Positions 50,599-59,246 of a stretch of 64,000 bases of DNA are shown piece after piece (position 1 is the first letter of the stretch; the number at the start of each line of letters is the position of its first letter). The notes beneath the pieces are model-generated. The model ran no database searches and had not been told where the DNA came from. It was given only the letters and a program-made list of their open reading frames with translations. The position numbers and the translations under genes are program-made. This DNA comes from Actinomycetes bacterium. Its GTDB lineage: Bacteria; Actinomycetota; Actinomycetes; Propionibacteriales; Nocardioidaceae. The stretch lies in assembly GCA_023460975.1 (NCBI GenBank), contig JAEWOG010000068.1:1-64000 (forward strand). The letters are read 5' to 3'.

Positions 50599-51530
50599 CC
50601 CAGGCCCCTCACCGCGCTCGCCCGTGACCCGGGATCACGTCGAGCGAGCCCGCCCGCTGGCGGGCTCGCCGAGGCGGAGCGTTCTCGGCGGGCGGCTCCC
50701 GCGTTGACGCTGCGGTAGGCGCTGTAGACGGTGCGGGTGATCTCCCGCTCGGCGAAGTCGGGCTGCTCGGCACGCACCAGCGCATCTAGAGCCTCGGAGA
50801 CCGGCACGTTCCCCTCAGCCAGGCGGCACGCGGCCCAGAACAGCTTGTAGTTCCGATCGCCCTTGACCTGCCGGGACAGCCACGCCGCCAGCCGGTCCGC
50901 GTCTTCCCGTCCCGACGCCTGCCCACCTTGCCGCAATGGGCGGCGTGGCGGTGGCGGATCGAGGAAGTCGCGTAGCCGCACCGCATCCACCGGGGCGACC
51001 ACACCGGTGGCCACTTGCTCGACCCGGTACGAGACCGAAGTACCGTCCAGTCGCAGCGTCGAGGGCGGGGCGATGACGTAGCCGCCGTCCCCGCGGCAAT
51101 CCACGCCGGCCTTGCCGACCACCCACGACCGCTGCACCCGCCCCGAGACAGCCGGGAAGTAGGCATGCTGACCCCCGGTGGGCGTGGTCACCGTCGCCAA
51201 TGGCGCCGGGATCAGACCCGCCCGAGCCGCCCGCGCATACGCCGCGTACCCATCGACACCGTGCACGTCCACATCGATCACAACCAGACCTGAGACGGCG
51301 CCGGTCGGGATGCCGATGTTCGCCTCCGGCTGCCACCGCCACCACCCCTGCACGCGCCGCGCGTCGGTCGTCGCGCGCCGGAAACCGGACGAGACGAGGG
51401 GCGTCTTCTCACCCGGCACGCACGGGAACACCGGCACCCCGGCCCGTGCCAACTCGCGCGCCGCGACCGACAACGGCAGACCGTCGAGCCGGTCGAACAC
51501 GGCGGCGAGGGTTCCGGGGGCGACCATCAC
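50595..51530 (-). CDS. bifunctional DNA primase/polymerase (Prim-Pol)
   Basis: A 311-aa archaeo-eukaryotic-type primase-polymerase. The metal-binding motif VVIDVDVHGVDGY is near residue 88, TPTGGQHAYF near 115, and VDCRGDGGYVIAPPS near 145. The C-terminal ~90 residues (NYKLFWAACRLAEGNVP) form the usual accessory helical region. It likely primes copying of the ICE or of the incoming single strand. The last ~25 residues are encoded by a repeat-like GC hairpin and look added. Confidence 0.9.
   Translation of the reverse strand: MMVAPGTLAAVFDRLDGLPLSVAARELARAGVPVFPCVPGEKTPLVSSGFRRATTDARRVQGWWRWQPEANIGIPTGAVSGLVVIDVDVHGVDGYAAYARAARAGLIPAPLATVTTPTGGQHAYFPAVSGRVQRSWVVGKAGVDCRGDGGYVIAPPSTLRLDGTSVSYRVEQVATGVVAPVDAVRLRDFLDPPPPRRPLRQGGQASGREDADRLAAWLSRQVKGDRNYKLFWAACRLAEGNVPVSEALDALVRAEQPDFAEREITRTVYSAYRSVNAGAARRERSASASPPAGGLARRDPGSRASAVRGLG
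50645..50668. repeat. 10-bp inverted repeat in the 3' end of the primase gene
   Basis: CGAGCCCGCC-CGCT-GGCGGGCTCG, a perfect stem 47 bp before the primase stop. It is part of the unusual Ala/Ser/Pro/Gly tail. It could be a REP-like insertion or an mRNA processing signal between the primase and DUF2637 genes. Confidence 0.5.
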
Positions 51531-52621
51531 AGCACCGGCCCCGGCGCCGCCTGCACCCTCCGCGGCTCACGCTCGGGCAGCGGCTCCACCCGCGGCGCCC
51601 GCTCCGGTGCCCGTTCTGGTCCAGAGTGTGCGGGTCCGGAGCGTTCGGGGGTGTCGATGCGCAGCGAGGTCGGGTTGCCGTTGCCGAGCTGGATCGTATC
51701 GAGCTGGCCCAGAACCTCGGTCGCGGTGCGCCGGACCTTCTCGCCGGTGTCGCGGATGACCTGAACCGGGTCCTTGCCGTCCACGTTCGCCGCCCACCCC
51801 GCCACATAGGGGACCGTGTAGTCGCTGGTGTCCATGCCATGCGCGGCAGCGATCATCAACGCCACCGACTCGGCCTCGACCTCACCGGTCCCGCGATGCC
51901 GGCGGGCCTCCTGCTGGTTCGGCCCGTGCATCCGGACGTGACCCAGCTCGTGCGCGAGGGTCTTCACCTGCGCGGCCGGGTCCATGTCCGTGCGCACGAG
52001 CACTTGCCGGGTGTCGTAGTCGGTCATGCCGTTCGCGCCGCGGATCGCGTCGGCGTCTGGCATCCGCAGCACCTCATACCCCAGCGACTCGACCTGCGCG
52101 GCCAGCCCCTCCCACAGACCGGCGGGTGCCTCGCCTTCCAGCAGCTTCGGGCTTGGCAGCTCCGGCAGTTCGGCACCGTGAGTCCGGGACACATCCCACA
52201 CATGAGCGGGAACGACGCTGACGATCCGGCGCTGCACCACCTCGCCCGGGCGCGGTTTCTCGCCTTTGGTCAGGCGTCGCCACGAGGCGGGGTCCTTCGG
52301 CGTCGCTGTCGCGAACCTCACCCGGACCGGCGCGCGAATCTCATAGCCGCCGCCGGCCTCGGCCCAGCGGCCCATCTTCTTCCAGTCCTGGAACCCGGCC
52401 ACCCACGTCGGCGTCGGGGCCGACACCCGGCCCTGCTCGTAGGCGTCCAGGTGCTGCGCCCAGATCAGCAGCGTGTTGTTGAACGACCTCGACCGGAACC
52501 GTGCGGCGAACTCCATCGCCCGACGCCAGTCCTCACCCGACACCAGTTCCTCGACCGAGCGCACGATGCGTTCTTCGAGCGCGTCGAGCTTCGCTTCCCG
52601 TGTCTCGTTCCTCATCGCCAT
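51527..52621 (-). CDS. ArdC-like antirestriction protein with ImmA/IrrE-type protease
   Basis: A 364-aa protein. The N-terminal ~130 residues match the ArdC/DUF1738 ssDNA-binding region (FRSRSFNNTLLIWAQHLDAYEQ, then VAGFQDWKKMGR). The zinc-protease segment VKTLAHELGHVRMHG is near residue 225, with EVEAESVALMIAAAHGMD following. Such proteins protect or process incoming single-stranded DNA in the recipient. ATG 52621 has GGAGGGAGG about 8 nt upstream. It heads the long leftward transfer operon. I see no clear -10 box in the 142 bp before it. Confidence 0.82.
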   Translation of the reverse strand: MAMRNETREAKLDALEERIVRSVEELVSGEDWRRAMEFAARFRSRSFNNTLLIWAQHLDAYEQGRVSAPTPTWVAGFQDWKKMGRWAEAGGGYEIRAPVRVRFATATPKDPASWRRLTKGEKPRPGEVVQRRIVSVVPAHVWDVSRTHGAELPELPSPKLLEGEAPAGLWEGLAAQVESLGYEVLRMPDADAIRGANGMTDYDTRQVLVRTDMDPAAQVKTLAHELGHVRMHGPNQQEARRHRGTGEVEAESVALMIAAAHGMDTSDYTVPYVAGWAANVDGKDPVQVIRDTGEKVRRTATEVLGQLDTIQLGNGNPTSLRIDTPERSGPAHSGPERAPERAPRVEPLPEREPRRVQAAPGPVL

Positions 52622-52763
52622 CGCGGGACCTCCCTCCGCCAGGGCCGCCCCGGGAGGGAGCAGCCGTGCGACCACGAGGTACGCCGGGCGGATCAGGAAG
52701 ACGAGACGGACGACGGAAACGAGACTGGCGACCGTCAGGCTCCGCGACGAACCCGACTGGTCT

Positions 52764-53795
52764 CTACCGGACTACCGGAGCGAGGGTGTCCTCGGTTGTC
52801 GCACGAGCTGATCCTGCGGTTATCGTCGGGGCAGATGCGCGCTTCCGCCGGTTGAGTACGGAACCTTCTCCGTAGCTCAAAGCCCGATAACCGGCGGGAG
52901 TCAGCCCGACGCTACGGCGGAACTGGCGCGTAGCGAAATCTGAATCGCTCCAACCCACCTCGCGAGCAATCAGAGCGATCGGCGCATCGGATTCGCGCAG
53001 GAGCGCGGCCATCCGCTCGGTGCGAAGCATCGTGAGATAGGCGATAGGAGACTTCCCGAACGCCTCCACGAACAAGCGGCCGAGCTGCGACTTTGAGAGA
53101 TGTACCTCGTCAGCGAGCTCAGTCGTAGACCATCGTCGCTGGGGTTCAGCACGCAGGAGATCAGCTGCCCTGCGAACTTCCGCTCGCAATGGTGCGAATC
53201 GGCGATGTCGTGGCGCGGACGGCCACGTTGTAGTGCGCTGCGTCGGCGACACTCGCACCTGCGAAGTCTTGACGAAGGGCGCGATCACATCGACCAGGCT
53301 GAACCAAAGAGCCTGCATCCGGTAGAAGTTCTTCGCGGGTCGTCCTTCGATGCTTAATGCCGCCAACTCATCGAGCCAGGGCATCAGCCCCTGGGTGCGA
53401 TCCTCGCCGAGGCGGAGTACCTGCGCAGGTTCGGTGTACATCGTTGCTGCGAAGTCCTGGGCGTCGAGACGGTGGCACAAGCTGCCGACGTGCTGCCAGA
53501 ACACCTGGTCGATCACATAGTCCGTGTCTGCGTAGATCGTCGTTACGGTGATGTGCCCCTCGGGCTCGCTGCCACATAGAGTGTTCGCGCCGAGCAAGAT
53601 TACGTCGCCGGGCCCGACGGGCTGTTCACCAAACTCACTGAAGAGGATTGCCGAGCCATCGCGAACGACGATCACCTTCACGCAGTCGTACGCGACCGGC
53701 AGGCGAGCACGGGAGATGGTTGCGGTACGAACTATGAGTGGTTCGTACCGCAACCCTCGCCTGCTTCGATCAAACGAGCTGTTCGAGGGCGCCAT
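52764..53795 (-). CDS. AraC-family regulator 1
   Basis: A 343-aa regulator. An N-terminal cupin-like sensing domain (residues about 15-190) includes GDVILLGANTLCGSEPEGH. The C-terminal AraC domain has two helix-turn-helices (TTELADEVHLSKSQLGRLFV near 220 and IALIAREVGWSDSDFATRQF near 270). It is 39 bp after the MFS gene on the same strand and probably controls it. It is over 60% identical to regulator 2 at 59-60 kb. ATG 53795 has GAGG 6 nt upstream. Confidence 0.88.
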   Translation of the reverse strand: MAPSNSSFDRSRRGLRYEPLIVRTATISRARLPVAYDCVKVIVVRDGSAILFSEFGEQPVGPGDVILLGANTLCGSEPEGHITVTTIYADTDYVIDQVFWQHVGSLCHRLDAQDFAATMYTEPAQVLRLGEDRTQGLMPWLDELAALSIEGRPAKNFYRMQALWFSLVDVIAPFVKTSQVRVSPTQRTTTWPSAPRHRRFAPLRAEVRRAADLLRAEPQRRWSTTELADEVHLSKSQLGRLFVEAFGKSPIAYLTMLRTERMAALLRESDAPIALIAREVGWSDSDFATRQFRRSVGLTPAGYRALSYGEGSVLNRRKRASAPTITAGSARATTEDTLAPVVR

Positions 53796-53834
53796 AGAGC
53801 ACCTCGTCCATCACATTTACGTGCTCGCGGATGC

Positions 53835-55262
53835 CTACGAACTGCCCATCGAGTCAGTGTTCGTGACTTCGACGTTGGGGAGGGCAATTCGCGCGGCAAT
53901 GCCGCCTGCAATACAGAGACCAACAATTGCGAGTCCGCTGCTGAGTACGTAGGGCGATAGCCCGTGGGCGATCGACGTAAAACCCAAGCCGACGTAGACG
54001 GTGACCCCCGCGGACCCGCCGAGCTGGTCCGAGGCCCGCTGGACCCCGGACGCGACTCCCGCATCCTCTTCTGTGACCTCGGTCACCGCCGCATACTGCA
54101 GTCCAACGAGCCCGAATCCCATGCCTGCGGCGATAAACAGCATCGCGGGGGTCAGCAGCCATGCGGGGGCTTCCAACTGCGCAGCTACAGCGATCACGAT
54201 CATGCCTACTCCTGCGGAACTTAGCCCGACAACGATGCAAGAACGCGCTCCCCAGCGCCCCAAGAGGCGGGGCACGATGGTCACGGCGGCGATGAGTGCC
54301 ACGGCAAGGGGCAGGAGTAGCAGACCGGCTTCCAGTGGGGAAAGACCGACTTCATCCTGTAGGTAGAACGTGAACAGCAGGAATGATGTCGAAAGCGCCG
54401 CGCTCAGTAGTGCAGTCGCAAGATTTGCTCGCACCCGTGTTCGGTTATGGAAGAAGGTCAGAGGAACCAGAGGATTCGCGGCTCGGCGTTCCACTGTGAC
54501 GAACAGGCCTGCGGCGACACTCGCTCCTACCAGGGCGGCGATTGCTAGCCATGGCAGATTCCCGGTGTTCTCTCCGGCTTCGACCACCCCGAATGCGAAC
54601 AGCAGGGGTGCGCTCGTCAGCAGGATCGATCCAAGGAAATCCAACGGGGCGCGCTCTTGTTTCTGGTCGCGTGGCAGGAGGACGACCGTGGCGAGCAGTA
54701 CGAACAGAATGAATGGAACCGCGATGAGGAAGATCCATCGCCACCCCAGGTGTTCGGTGATGATTCCCGAGAGCACGAATCCCAGTACGAGACCGCAGCT
54801 CGCCACTGCCGCCCAGACGCTCAGCGCACGGCTGCGAGCCTTCCCTTCGGGGAACAAGAGCACGATCGTTGCCATCGCAGCAGGCAGGGCGAGTGCTTCA
54901 CCTGCTCCCTGGAGCAACCTGGCGATCACGAGTAGCGCGAAGGAATCTGCGAGCCCTGCCATCAGAGAGGCTGCTCCGAAGATCGCGGTACCGGTGAGAA
55001 GGAGGCGGCGGCGGCCAAAGACGTCCCCCAGGCGGCCACCGAGCATGAGCAAGCCACCGCCTGCGATGGTGTAGCCGACGACCACCCATGTCAGGCCGCG
55101 CGGGTCAACGCCCAGATCGTTGCCAATGGATGGCAGCGCTACGTTGACCACGGTGACATCTACGGCGATGAGGAATTGCAGGACAGACAGGCACACGAGG
55201 ACTGCCCAGGAATGTGCGGCCGAAACTTGCGCTGGCCGCGACGATGAGGTGCTGAAAGACAT
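53835..55262 (-). CDS. MFS drug exporter, DHA2 (14-helix) family
   Basis: A 475-aa EmrB/QacA-type proton-driven multidrug exporter with 14 predicted helices. Motif D1, LSVLQFLIAVDVTVVNVALPSI, is near residue 28, motif A GGRLGDVFGRRRLLL near 80, and the antiporter motif C region GLVLGFVLSGIITEHLGWRW near 155. Its SD (AGCGGAG, 55268-55274) lies 5 nt before ATG 55262. Its message starts with a leader peptide at 55423. Confidence 0.9.
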   Translation of the reverse strand: MSFSTSSSRPAQVSAAHSWAVLVCLSVLQFLIAVDVTVVNVALPSIGNDLGVDPRGLTWVVVGYTIAGGGLLMLGGRLGDVFGRRRLLLTGTAIFGAASLMAGLADSFALLVIARLLQGAGEALALPAAMATIVLLFPEGKARSRALSVWAAVASCGLVLGFVLSGIITEHLGWRWIFLIAVPFILFVLLATVVLLPRDQKQERAPLDFLGSILLTSAPLLFAFGVVEAGENTGNLPWLAIAALVGASVAAGLFVTVERRAANPLVPLTFFHNRTRVRANLATALLSAALSTSFLLFTFYLQDEVGLSPLEAGLLLLPLAVALIAAVTIVPRLLGRWGARSCIVVGLSSAGVGMIVIAVAAQLEAPAWLLTPAMLFIAAGMGFGLVGLQYAAVTEVTEEDAGVASGVQRASDQLGGSAGVTVYVGLGFTSIAHGLSPYVLSSGLAIVGLCIAGGIAARIALPNVEVTNTDSMGSS

Positions 55263-55357
55263 TGAAACTCCGCTGCTCGAATGAAGAATCGGGCGACAAC
55301 GTGTGTCGCTCCGAACCGACGATCAAGCGACGGAACGTGGAAACTGAAAAGTGAGAA

Positions 55358-55382
55358 GACGTTCCGCCGCTAGCGGAGCGTC
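55358..55382 (-). promoter_or_regulatory. attenuator hairpin at the end of the DHA2 leader ORF
   Basis: GACGCTCCGC-TAGCG-GCGGAACGTC pairs at nine of ten positions around the leader's stop codon. The same CTCCGCT (55372-55378) is also an exact complement of the transporter's ribosome site AGCGGAG (55268-55274). Two mutually exclusive structures are thus possible, with the ribosome on the leader deciding between them. Confidence 0.55.
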
Positions 55383-55423
55383 TCCGTCACAGCGGCAGCG
55401 GCCGCAGCAGAAGCACCTGACAT
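55370..55423 (-). CDS. leader peptide MSGASAAAAAAVTETLR of the DHA2 exporter
   Basis: A 17-codon ORF whose ATG is exactly 7 nt after a TAGGAT box, so the message should begin at the start codon. Six consecutive alanines follow Ser. Chloramphenicol and oxazolidinone stalling are known to prefer Ala at the penultimate position, so a run of Ala codons suits a drug sensor. The last codons are part of the attenuator. It lies on the strand opposite the untranslated start of the relaxase frame. Confidence 0.6.
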   Translation of the reverse strand: MSGASAAAAAAVTETLR

Positions 55424-55430
55424 GCCTCCC

Positions 55431-55436
55431 ATCCTA
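55431..55436 (-). promoter_or_regulatory. -10 box (TAGGAT) of the DHA2 exporter leader
   Basis: TAGGAT, then GGGAGGC (7 nt), then ATG of the leader peptide. Same layout as the pyrG and cmk promoters of the host and the other two exporter operons. Confidence 0.6.
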
Positions 55437-55509
55437 ACCGACAGCAACTACGGATGCTTCGGCCCTGCTGTCCTACGTCCCGCGTTGAGACGCCCCGTCG
55501 ACGTGGCGC

Positions 55510-55608
55510 CGGGCTGCGCCAGCCCGCCGCCACCCTCTCGCAGGTCACCAGAGCCACCACACGTCTTTCAGACGAGGCGCGAGGGTCTCGAGTCGCATCT
55601 GATGCGAC
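55510..55608. other. candidate oriT region upstream of the relaxase
   Basis: The 240 bp before the relaxase GTG hold two inverted repeats, CGGGCT-gcgcc-AGCCCG (55510-55526) and GTCGCAT-ctg-ATGCGAC (55592-55608). MobF relaxases usually nick close to their own gene beside such hairpins. No nic consensus can be identified by eye. Confidence 0.35.
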
Positions 55609-55661
55609 CGGGCTTGCGGGATCACCTGCTCTCCGAGCGGTTAGCGGAAGGGGCAGCCGAG

Positions 55662-58600
55662 GTGACGGTTTCGATGCGTGTGATGAGCGCGGGCGATGGG
55701 TACAAGTACCTACTGAAGTCCATCGCCGCGGGCGATGGCGACCGCTCGCTGTCCACGCCGCTGACTCGGTATTACGCAGAGGCAGGAACGCCGCCCGGCT
55801 TCTGGATGGGCTCGGGACTTGGCCGGCTCGGGCACGGCGAGCTGGTCGAGGGAGCCCAGGTCGCAGAAGCCCAGCTCGCGCTGTTGATCGGGATGGGCCA
55901 TGACCCGATCACGGGCGATCCGCTGGGCCGCGCCTACCAGCAGTTCGCGTCGGTCGCGGAGCGGATCACGCAGCGCGTCGACGCCCTCGACCCCGAACTG
56001 GGGCCGGCCGCTCGAGCTCAACAAGTAGCCGCGATCGAAGCGGAGGAGGCTGAGCGCGGAACCCGCCGCGCCGTGGCGGGCTATGACTTCACCTTCTCCG
56101 TGCCGAAATCCGTCTCCACGATCTGGGCGGTTGCAGACGCGGGCACCCAAGCCTTGATCGCAGACGCCCACCATGCGGCGGTTGCAGAGCTGGTTGCGTT
56201 CCTCGAACGAGAGGTTGCGACAACCCGAGTCGGTGCACCCGGCCCGGACGGCGCGGTTGCGCACGTCGATGTCGCCGGCGTCGTGGCGGCGGCGTTCGAT
56301 CACTACGACAGCCGCGCGGGCGACCCGCAGTTGCACACGCATGTCGTCATCAGCAACAAGGTTCTGACCGTGCAGGACGGGCGCTGGCGAACCCTCGCTG
56401 GCCGGCCGATGCACTCGGTCGTCGTAGCCGTCTCCGAGCTCTACAACGCCGCTCTGGCGGACCAGCTCACCCGCGTCCTCGGCGTGGAGTGGGAGGCGCG
56501 AGAGCGGGGCCGGGACCGGAACCCGGCATGGGAAATCGAGGGCGTGCCCGACGAGCTGGTGACTGAGTTCTCCACCCGGTCGCGACACATCGAGGCCGAG
56601 AAGGATCGCCTGATCGCTGAGTACGTCGCCAGGCACGGGCGCCAGCCTTCGGCGCGGACGGTGCTGAAACTCCGGGCACAGGCGACGCTCGCTACCCGGC
56701 CGGAGAAGCAGGTTCGGTCGCTGGCCGACCTCACCCGCGAGTGGCGGCAGCGCGCCAGCCGAGTGCTCGGGAAGGACGCGAACGGCTGGGCTCGCACCCT
56801 CACCGTGACGAACGCGCGGGCGCCGCGGGTGTTGCGTGCCGACGATATGCCGCTGGACGTGGTGCGTGAGGTCGGGCAGACCGTGATGGAGACGGTCGGT
56901 GAGAAGCGTTCGACCTGGACCCGCTGGAACCTGCATGCCGAGGCATCCCGGCAGTTGATGGGGTGGCGGTTCGTCACCATGCAGGATCGGGAGGCGATCA
57001 CTGGCCTGGTGGTCGACGCGGCCGAGCACGCTTCGCTGCGGTTGACGCCGCCGGAGCTGGCGTCGAGTCCGTTGCAGTTCCGCCGCGTGGACGGCACCTC
57101 CCGGTTCCGGCCGCACTCGTCGACGCTGTTCTCATCCGAAGTCCTGCTGGCCGCCGAAGACCGGCTCCTGGCCCGAGCGTCCACCACCACGGGGCCGGTC
57201 GTGGCGTTGGAGACGGTCGAGAGGATCGCCCGAAAGCCCGACGCACGCGGGCGGGTGCTTAGTGAGGATCAGGCCGCGGCCCTGGCAGCTATCGCAGTCT
57301 CCGGTCGGATCGTGGACGTGCTGGTCGGCCCGGCCGGTGCCGGGAAGACCACGGCCATGAACGGGCTCCGCAGGGCGTGGGAGAAGGAACACGGCAACGG
57401 GTCGGTGATCGGACTCGCGCCCTCTGCTGTGGCGGCGCAGGTCCTCGCCGATGACCTCGGCATCGCGACGGAGAACACCGCGAAGTGGTGGCAGAACCAC
57501 CTCATGCACGGCACCACGTTCACGGCCGGGCAGCTCGTCATCATCGACGAGGCGAGCCTGGCCGGCACCATGTCGCTGGACCGGATCACCCACGAGGCCG
57601 AGCAGGCGGGCGCGAAGGTCCTCCTGGTCGGTGACTGGGGCCAGCTCCAATCACCGGGCGCCGGCGGCAGCTTCGCCATGCTGGTGCACGCCCGCGGCGA
57701 TGCTCCTGAGCTGACCGATCTGCACCGCTTCACCCACGAGTGGGAGAAGACCACCTCGCTCCAGCTCCGCCACGGCCGCACGGAGGCGATCGACACCCTG
57801 ATTGGGCATGGCCGGATCACCGGCGGCGACGAGGAGGCGATGATCGACGCCGCCTATCGCGCGTGGCGGGCCGACATTGCTGCTGGGCGTGCGTCGATCC
57901 TGGTGACCGAGACGCACTCGACCGTCACCGAGTTGAACGCGCGGGCGCGGGCAGATCGGATCATCGACGGCGCCGTGAACCTGACCCGCGAACTCGCGCT
58001 GCACGACGGCACCGCGGTCTCGGAGGGCGATCTGGTCATCACCCGCGAGAACGACCGGCGGCTCGGCAACGGCCGAACGTGGGTCCGCAACGGCGCCCGC
58101 TGGATCGTCACCGGCGTTCGTGAGGACGGGTCGGTCAGCGTCCGCCCTGCCGGGCGCAGGTTCGGCGGCGGGATCGTCCTGCCGGCCGACTATGTGGCCG
58201 AGTATCTGGACCTCGGTTACGCGATCACCGCGCACCGTGCCCAAGGCGTGACCACCGACACCGCGCACGCGGTCGTCACCGCCACGACGACGCGGGAGAA
58301 CTTCTACGTCTCCATGACCCGCGGCGCCACCAGCAACCATGCCTACGTCGCCGTCGACCGTGAGGACGCCGAGCACGCAGTGCCGCATCCCGGCGACAAC
58401 CCGAACGTCACGGCACGCTCGATCCTCTACGGCGTGTTGCAGCACATCGGAGCGGAGTTGTCGGCGCACGAGACGATCACTGCCGAGCAAGAACGCTGGG
58501 GCTCGATCGCCCAGCTCGCAGCCGAGTACGACACGATCGCGCAAGCCGCGCAGCACGACCGCTGGGCCACCCTCCTGCAAGCCTCCGGGCTCACGGTCGA

Positions 58601-59225
58601 GCAGGTCGAAGACGTGCTCGCCTCCGACGCCTACGGTGCGCTGTCGGCCGAGCTGCGCCACGCCGAGGCCAACCACCACGACCTCGACGTTCTGCTGCCC
58701 AAGCTGGTGGCCGCGCGGGGCCTGGGCGATGCCGACGACCTCGCCTCTGTCCTTCACGCCCGCGTCGCTCGTGCCACCGTCCGGCCTGTCGGATCGGGAC
58801 GCACCCGCAAGCCCCCGCGGTTGATCGTCGGGCTCATCCCGCACGCCGGCGGGCAGATGGCCGAGGACATGCGCCAAGCCCTGGACGAGCGCCGCGAGCT
58901 GATCGAGGCCCGCGCCAACGCCATACTCCGTACTGCGCTCACCGAGAAGGAACCGTGGACGGCCAGCCTCGGCCAGGCACCGAAGGACAAGAAGCAGCAG
59001 GCGGCATGGTGGCGCGCCGCCCGCACCATCGCCGCATACCGAGACCGTTACGGCATCACCGACGACCGCACCCCGTTCGGCCCCGACCCGGAGAGCACCA
59101 GCCAGAAGATCGACGCGATCCGCTCCCGCGCCGCCCTGAACCGCGCCCGCGCCGCCACGATCGAGGGCACCACGACGGAGCAGATACGGCCTGTGGCTGT
59201 CGGGCGGCGGACGCCGATTCTGTGA
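55662..59225 (+). CDS. MobF (TrwC/TraI-type) relaxase-helicase
   Basis: A 1187-aa relaxase that nicks oriT, stays bound to the 5' end and unwinds the strand. It begins with VTVSMRVMSAGDGYKYLLKS; the catalytic Tyr is in TRYYAEAGTPPG near residue 28 and the metal-binding histidines in DPQLHTHVVISNK near 223. The helicase half has Walker A LVGPAGAGKTTAMNG near 556, Walker B VIIDEASLAG near 626, and a late ITAHRAQGVTTDTAHAV motif near 855. I choose GTG 55662, with AAGGGG upstream, because family members begin at this point. The frame is open back to 55422 but overlaps the DHA2 leader. Confidence 0.93.
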   Translation: MTVSMRVMSAGDGYKYLLKSIAAGDGDRSLSTPLTRYYAEAGTPPGFWMGSGLGRLGHGELVEGAQVAEAQLALLIGMGHDPITGDPLGRAYQQFASVAERITQRVDALDPELGPAARAQQVAAIEAEEAERGTRRAVAGYDFTFSVPKSVSTIWAVADAGTQALIADAHHAAVAELVAFLEREVATTRVGAPGPDGAVAHVDVAGVVAAAFDHYDSRAGDPQLHTHVVISNKVLTVQDGRWRTLAGRPMHSVVVAVSELYNAALADQLTRVLGVEWEARERGRDRNPAWEIEGVPDELVTEFSTRSRHIEAEKDRLIAEYVARHGRQPSARTVLKLRAQATLATRPEKQVRSLADLTREWRQRASRVLGKDANGWARTLTVTNARAPRVLRADDMPLDVVREVGQTVMETVGEKRSTWTRWNLHAEASRQLMGWRFVTMQDREAITGLVVDAAEHASLRLTPPELASSPLQFRRVDGTSRFRPHSSTLFSSEVLLAAEDRLLARASTTTGPVVALETVERIARKPDARGRVLSEDQAAALAAIAVSGRIVDVLVGPAGAGKTTAMNGLRRAWEKEHGNGSVIGLAPSAVAAQVLADDLGIATENTAKWWQNHLMHGTTFTAGQLVIIDEASLAGTMSLDRITHEAEQAGAKVLLVGDWGQLQSPGAGGSFAMLVHARGDAPELTDLHRFTHEWEKTTSLQLRHGRTEAIDTLIGHGRITGGDEEAMIDAAYRAWRADIAAGRASILVTETHSTVTELNARARADRIIDGAVNLTRELALHDGTAVSEGDLVITRENDRRLGNGRTWVRNGARWIVTGVREDGSVSVRPAGRRFGGGIVLPADYVAEYLDLGYAITAHRAQGVTTDTAHAVVTATTTRENFYVSMTRGATSNHAYVAVDREDAEHAVPHPGDNPNVTARSILYGVLQHIGAELSAHETITAEQERWGSIAQLAAEYDTIAQAAQHDRWATLLQASGLTVEQVEDVLASDAYGALSAELRHAEANHHDLDVLLPKLVAARGLGDADDLASVLHARVARATVRPVGSGRTRKPPRLIVGLIPHAGGQMAEDMRQALDERRELIEARANAILRTALTEKEPWTASLGQAPKDKKQQAAWWRAARTIAAYRDRYGITDDRTPFGPDPESTSQKIDAIRSRAALNRARAATIEGTTTEQIRPVAVGRRTPIL

Positions 59226-59246
59226 ATGGGCACCTGTGGCCGCACG

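Noticed and set aside
55422..55661. An 80-codon N-terminal extension of the relaxase
   Set aside because: It is open, but MobF relaxases start near MTVSMRVMSAG. The extension overlaps the exporter leader and promoter on the other strand and lacks a ribosome site.
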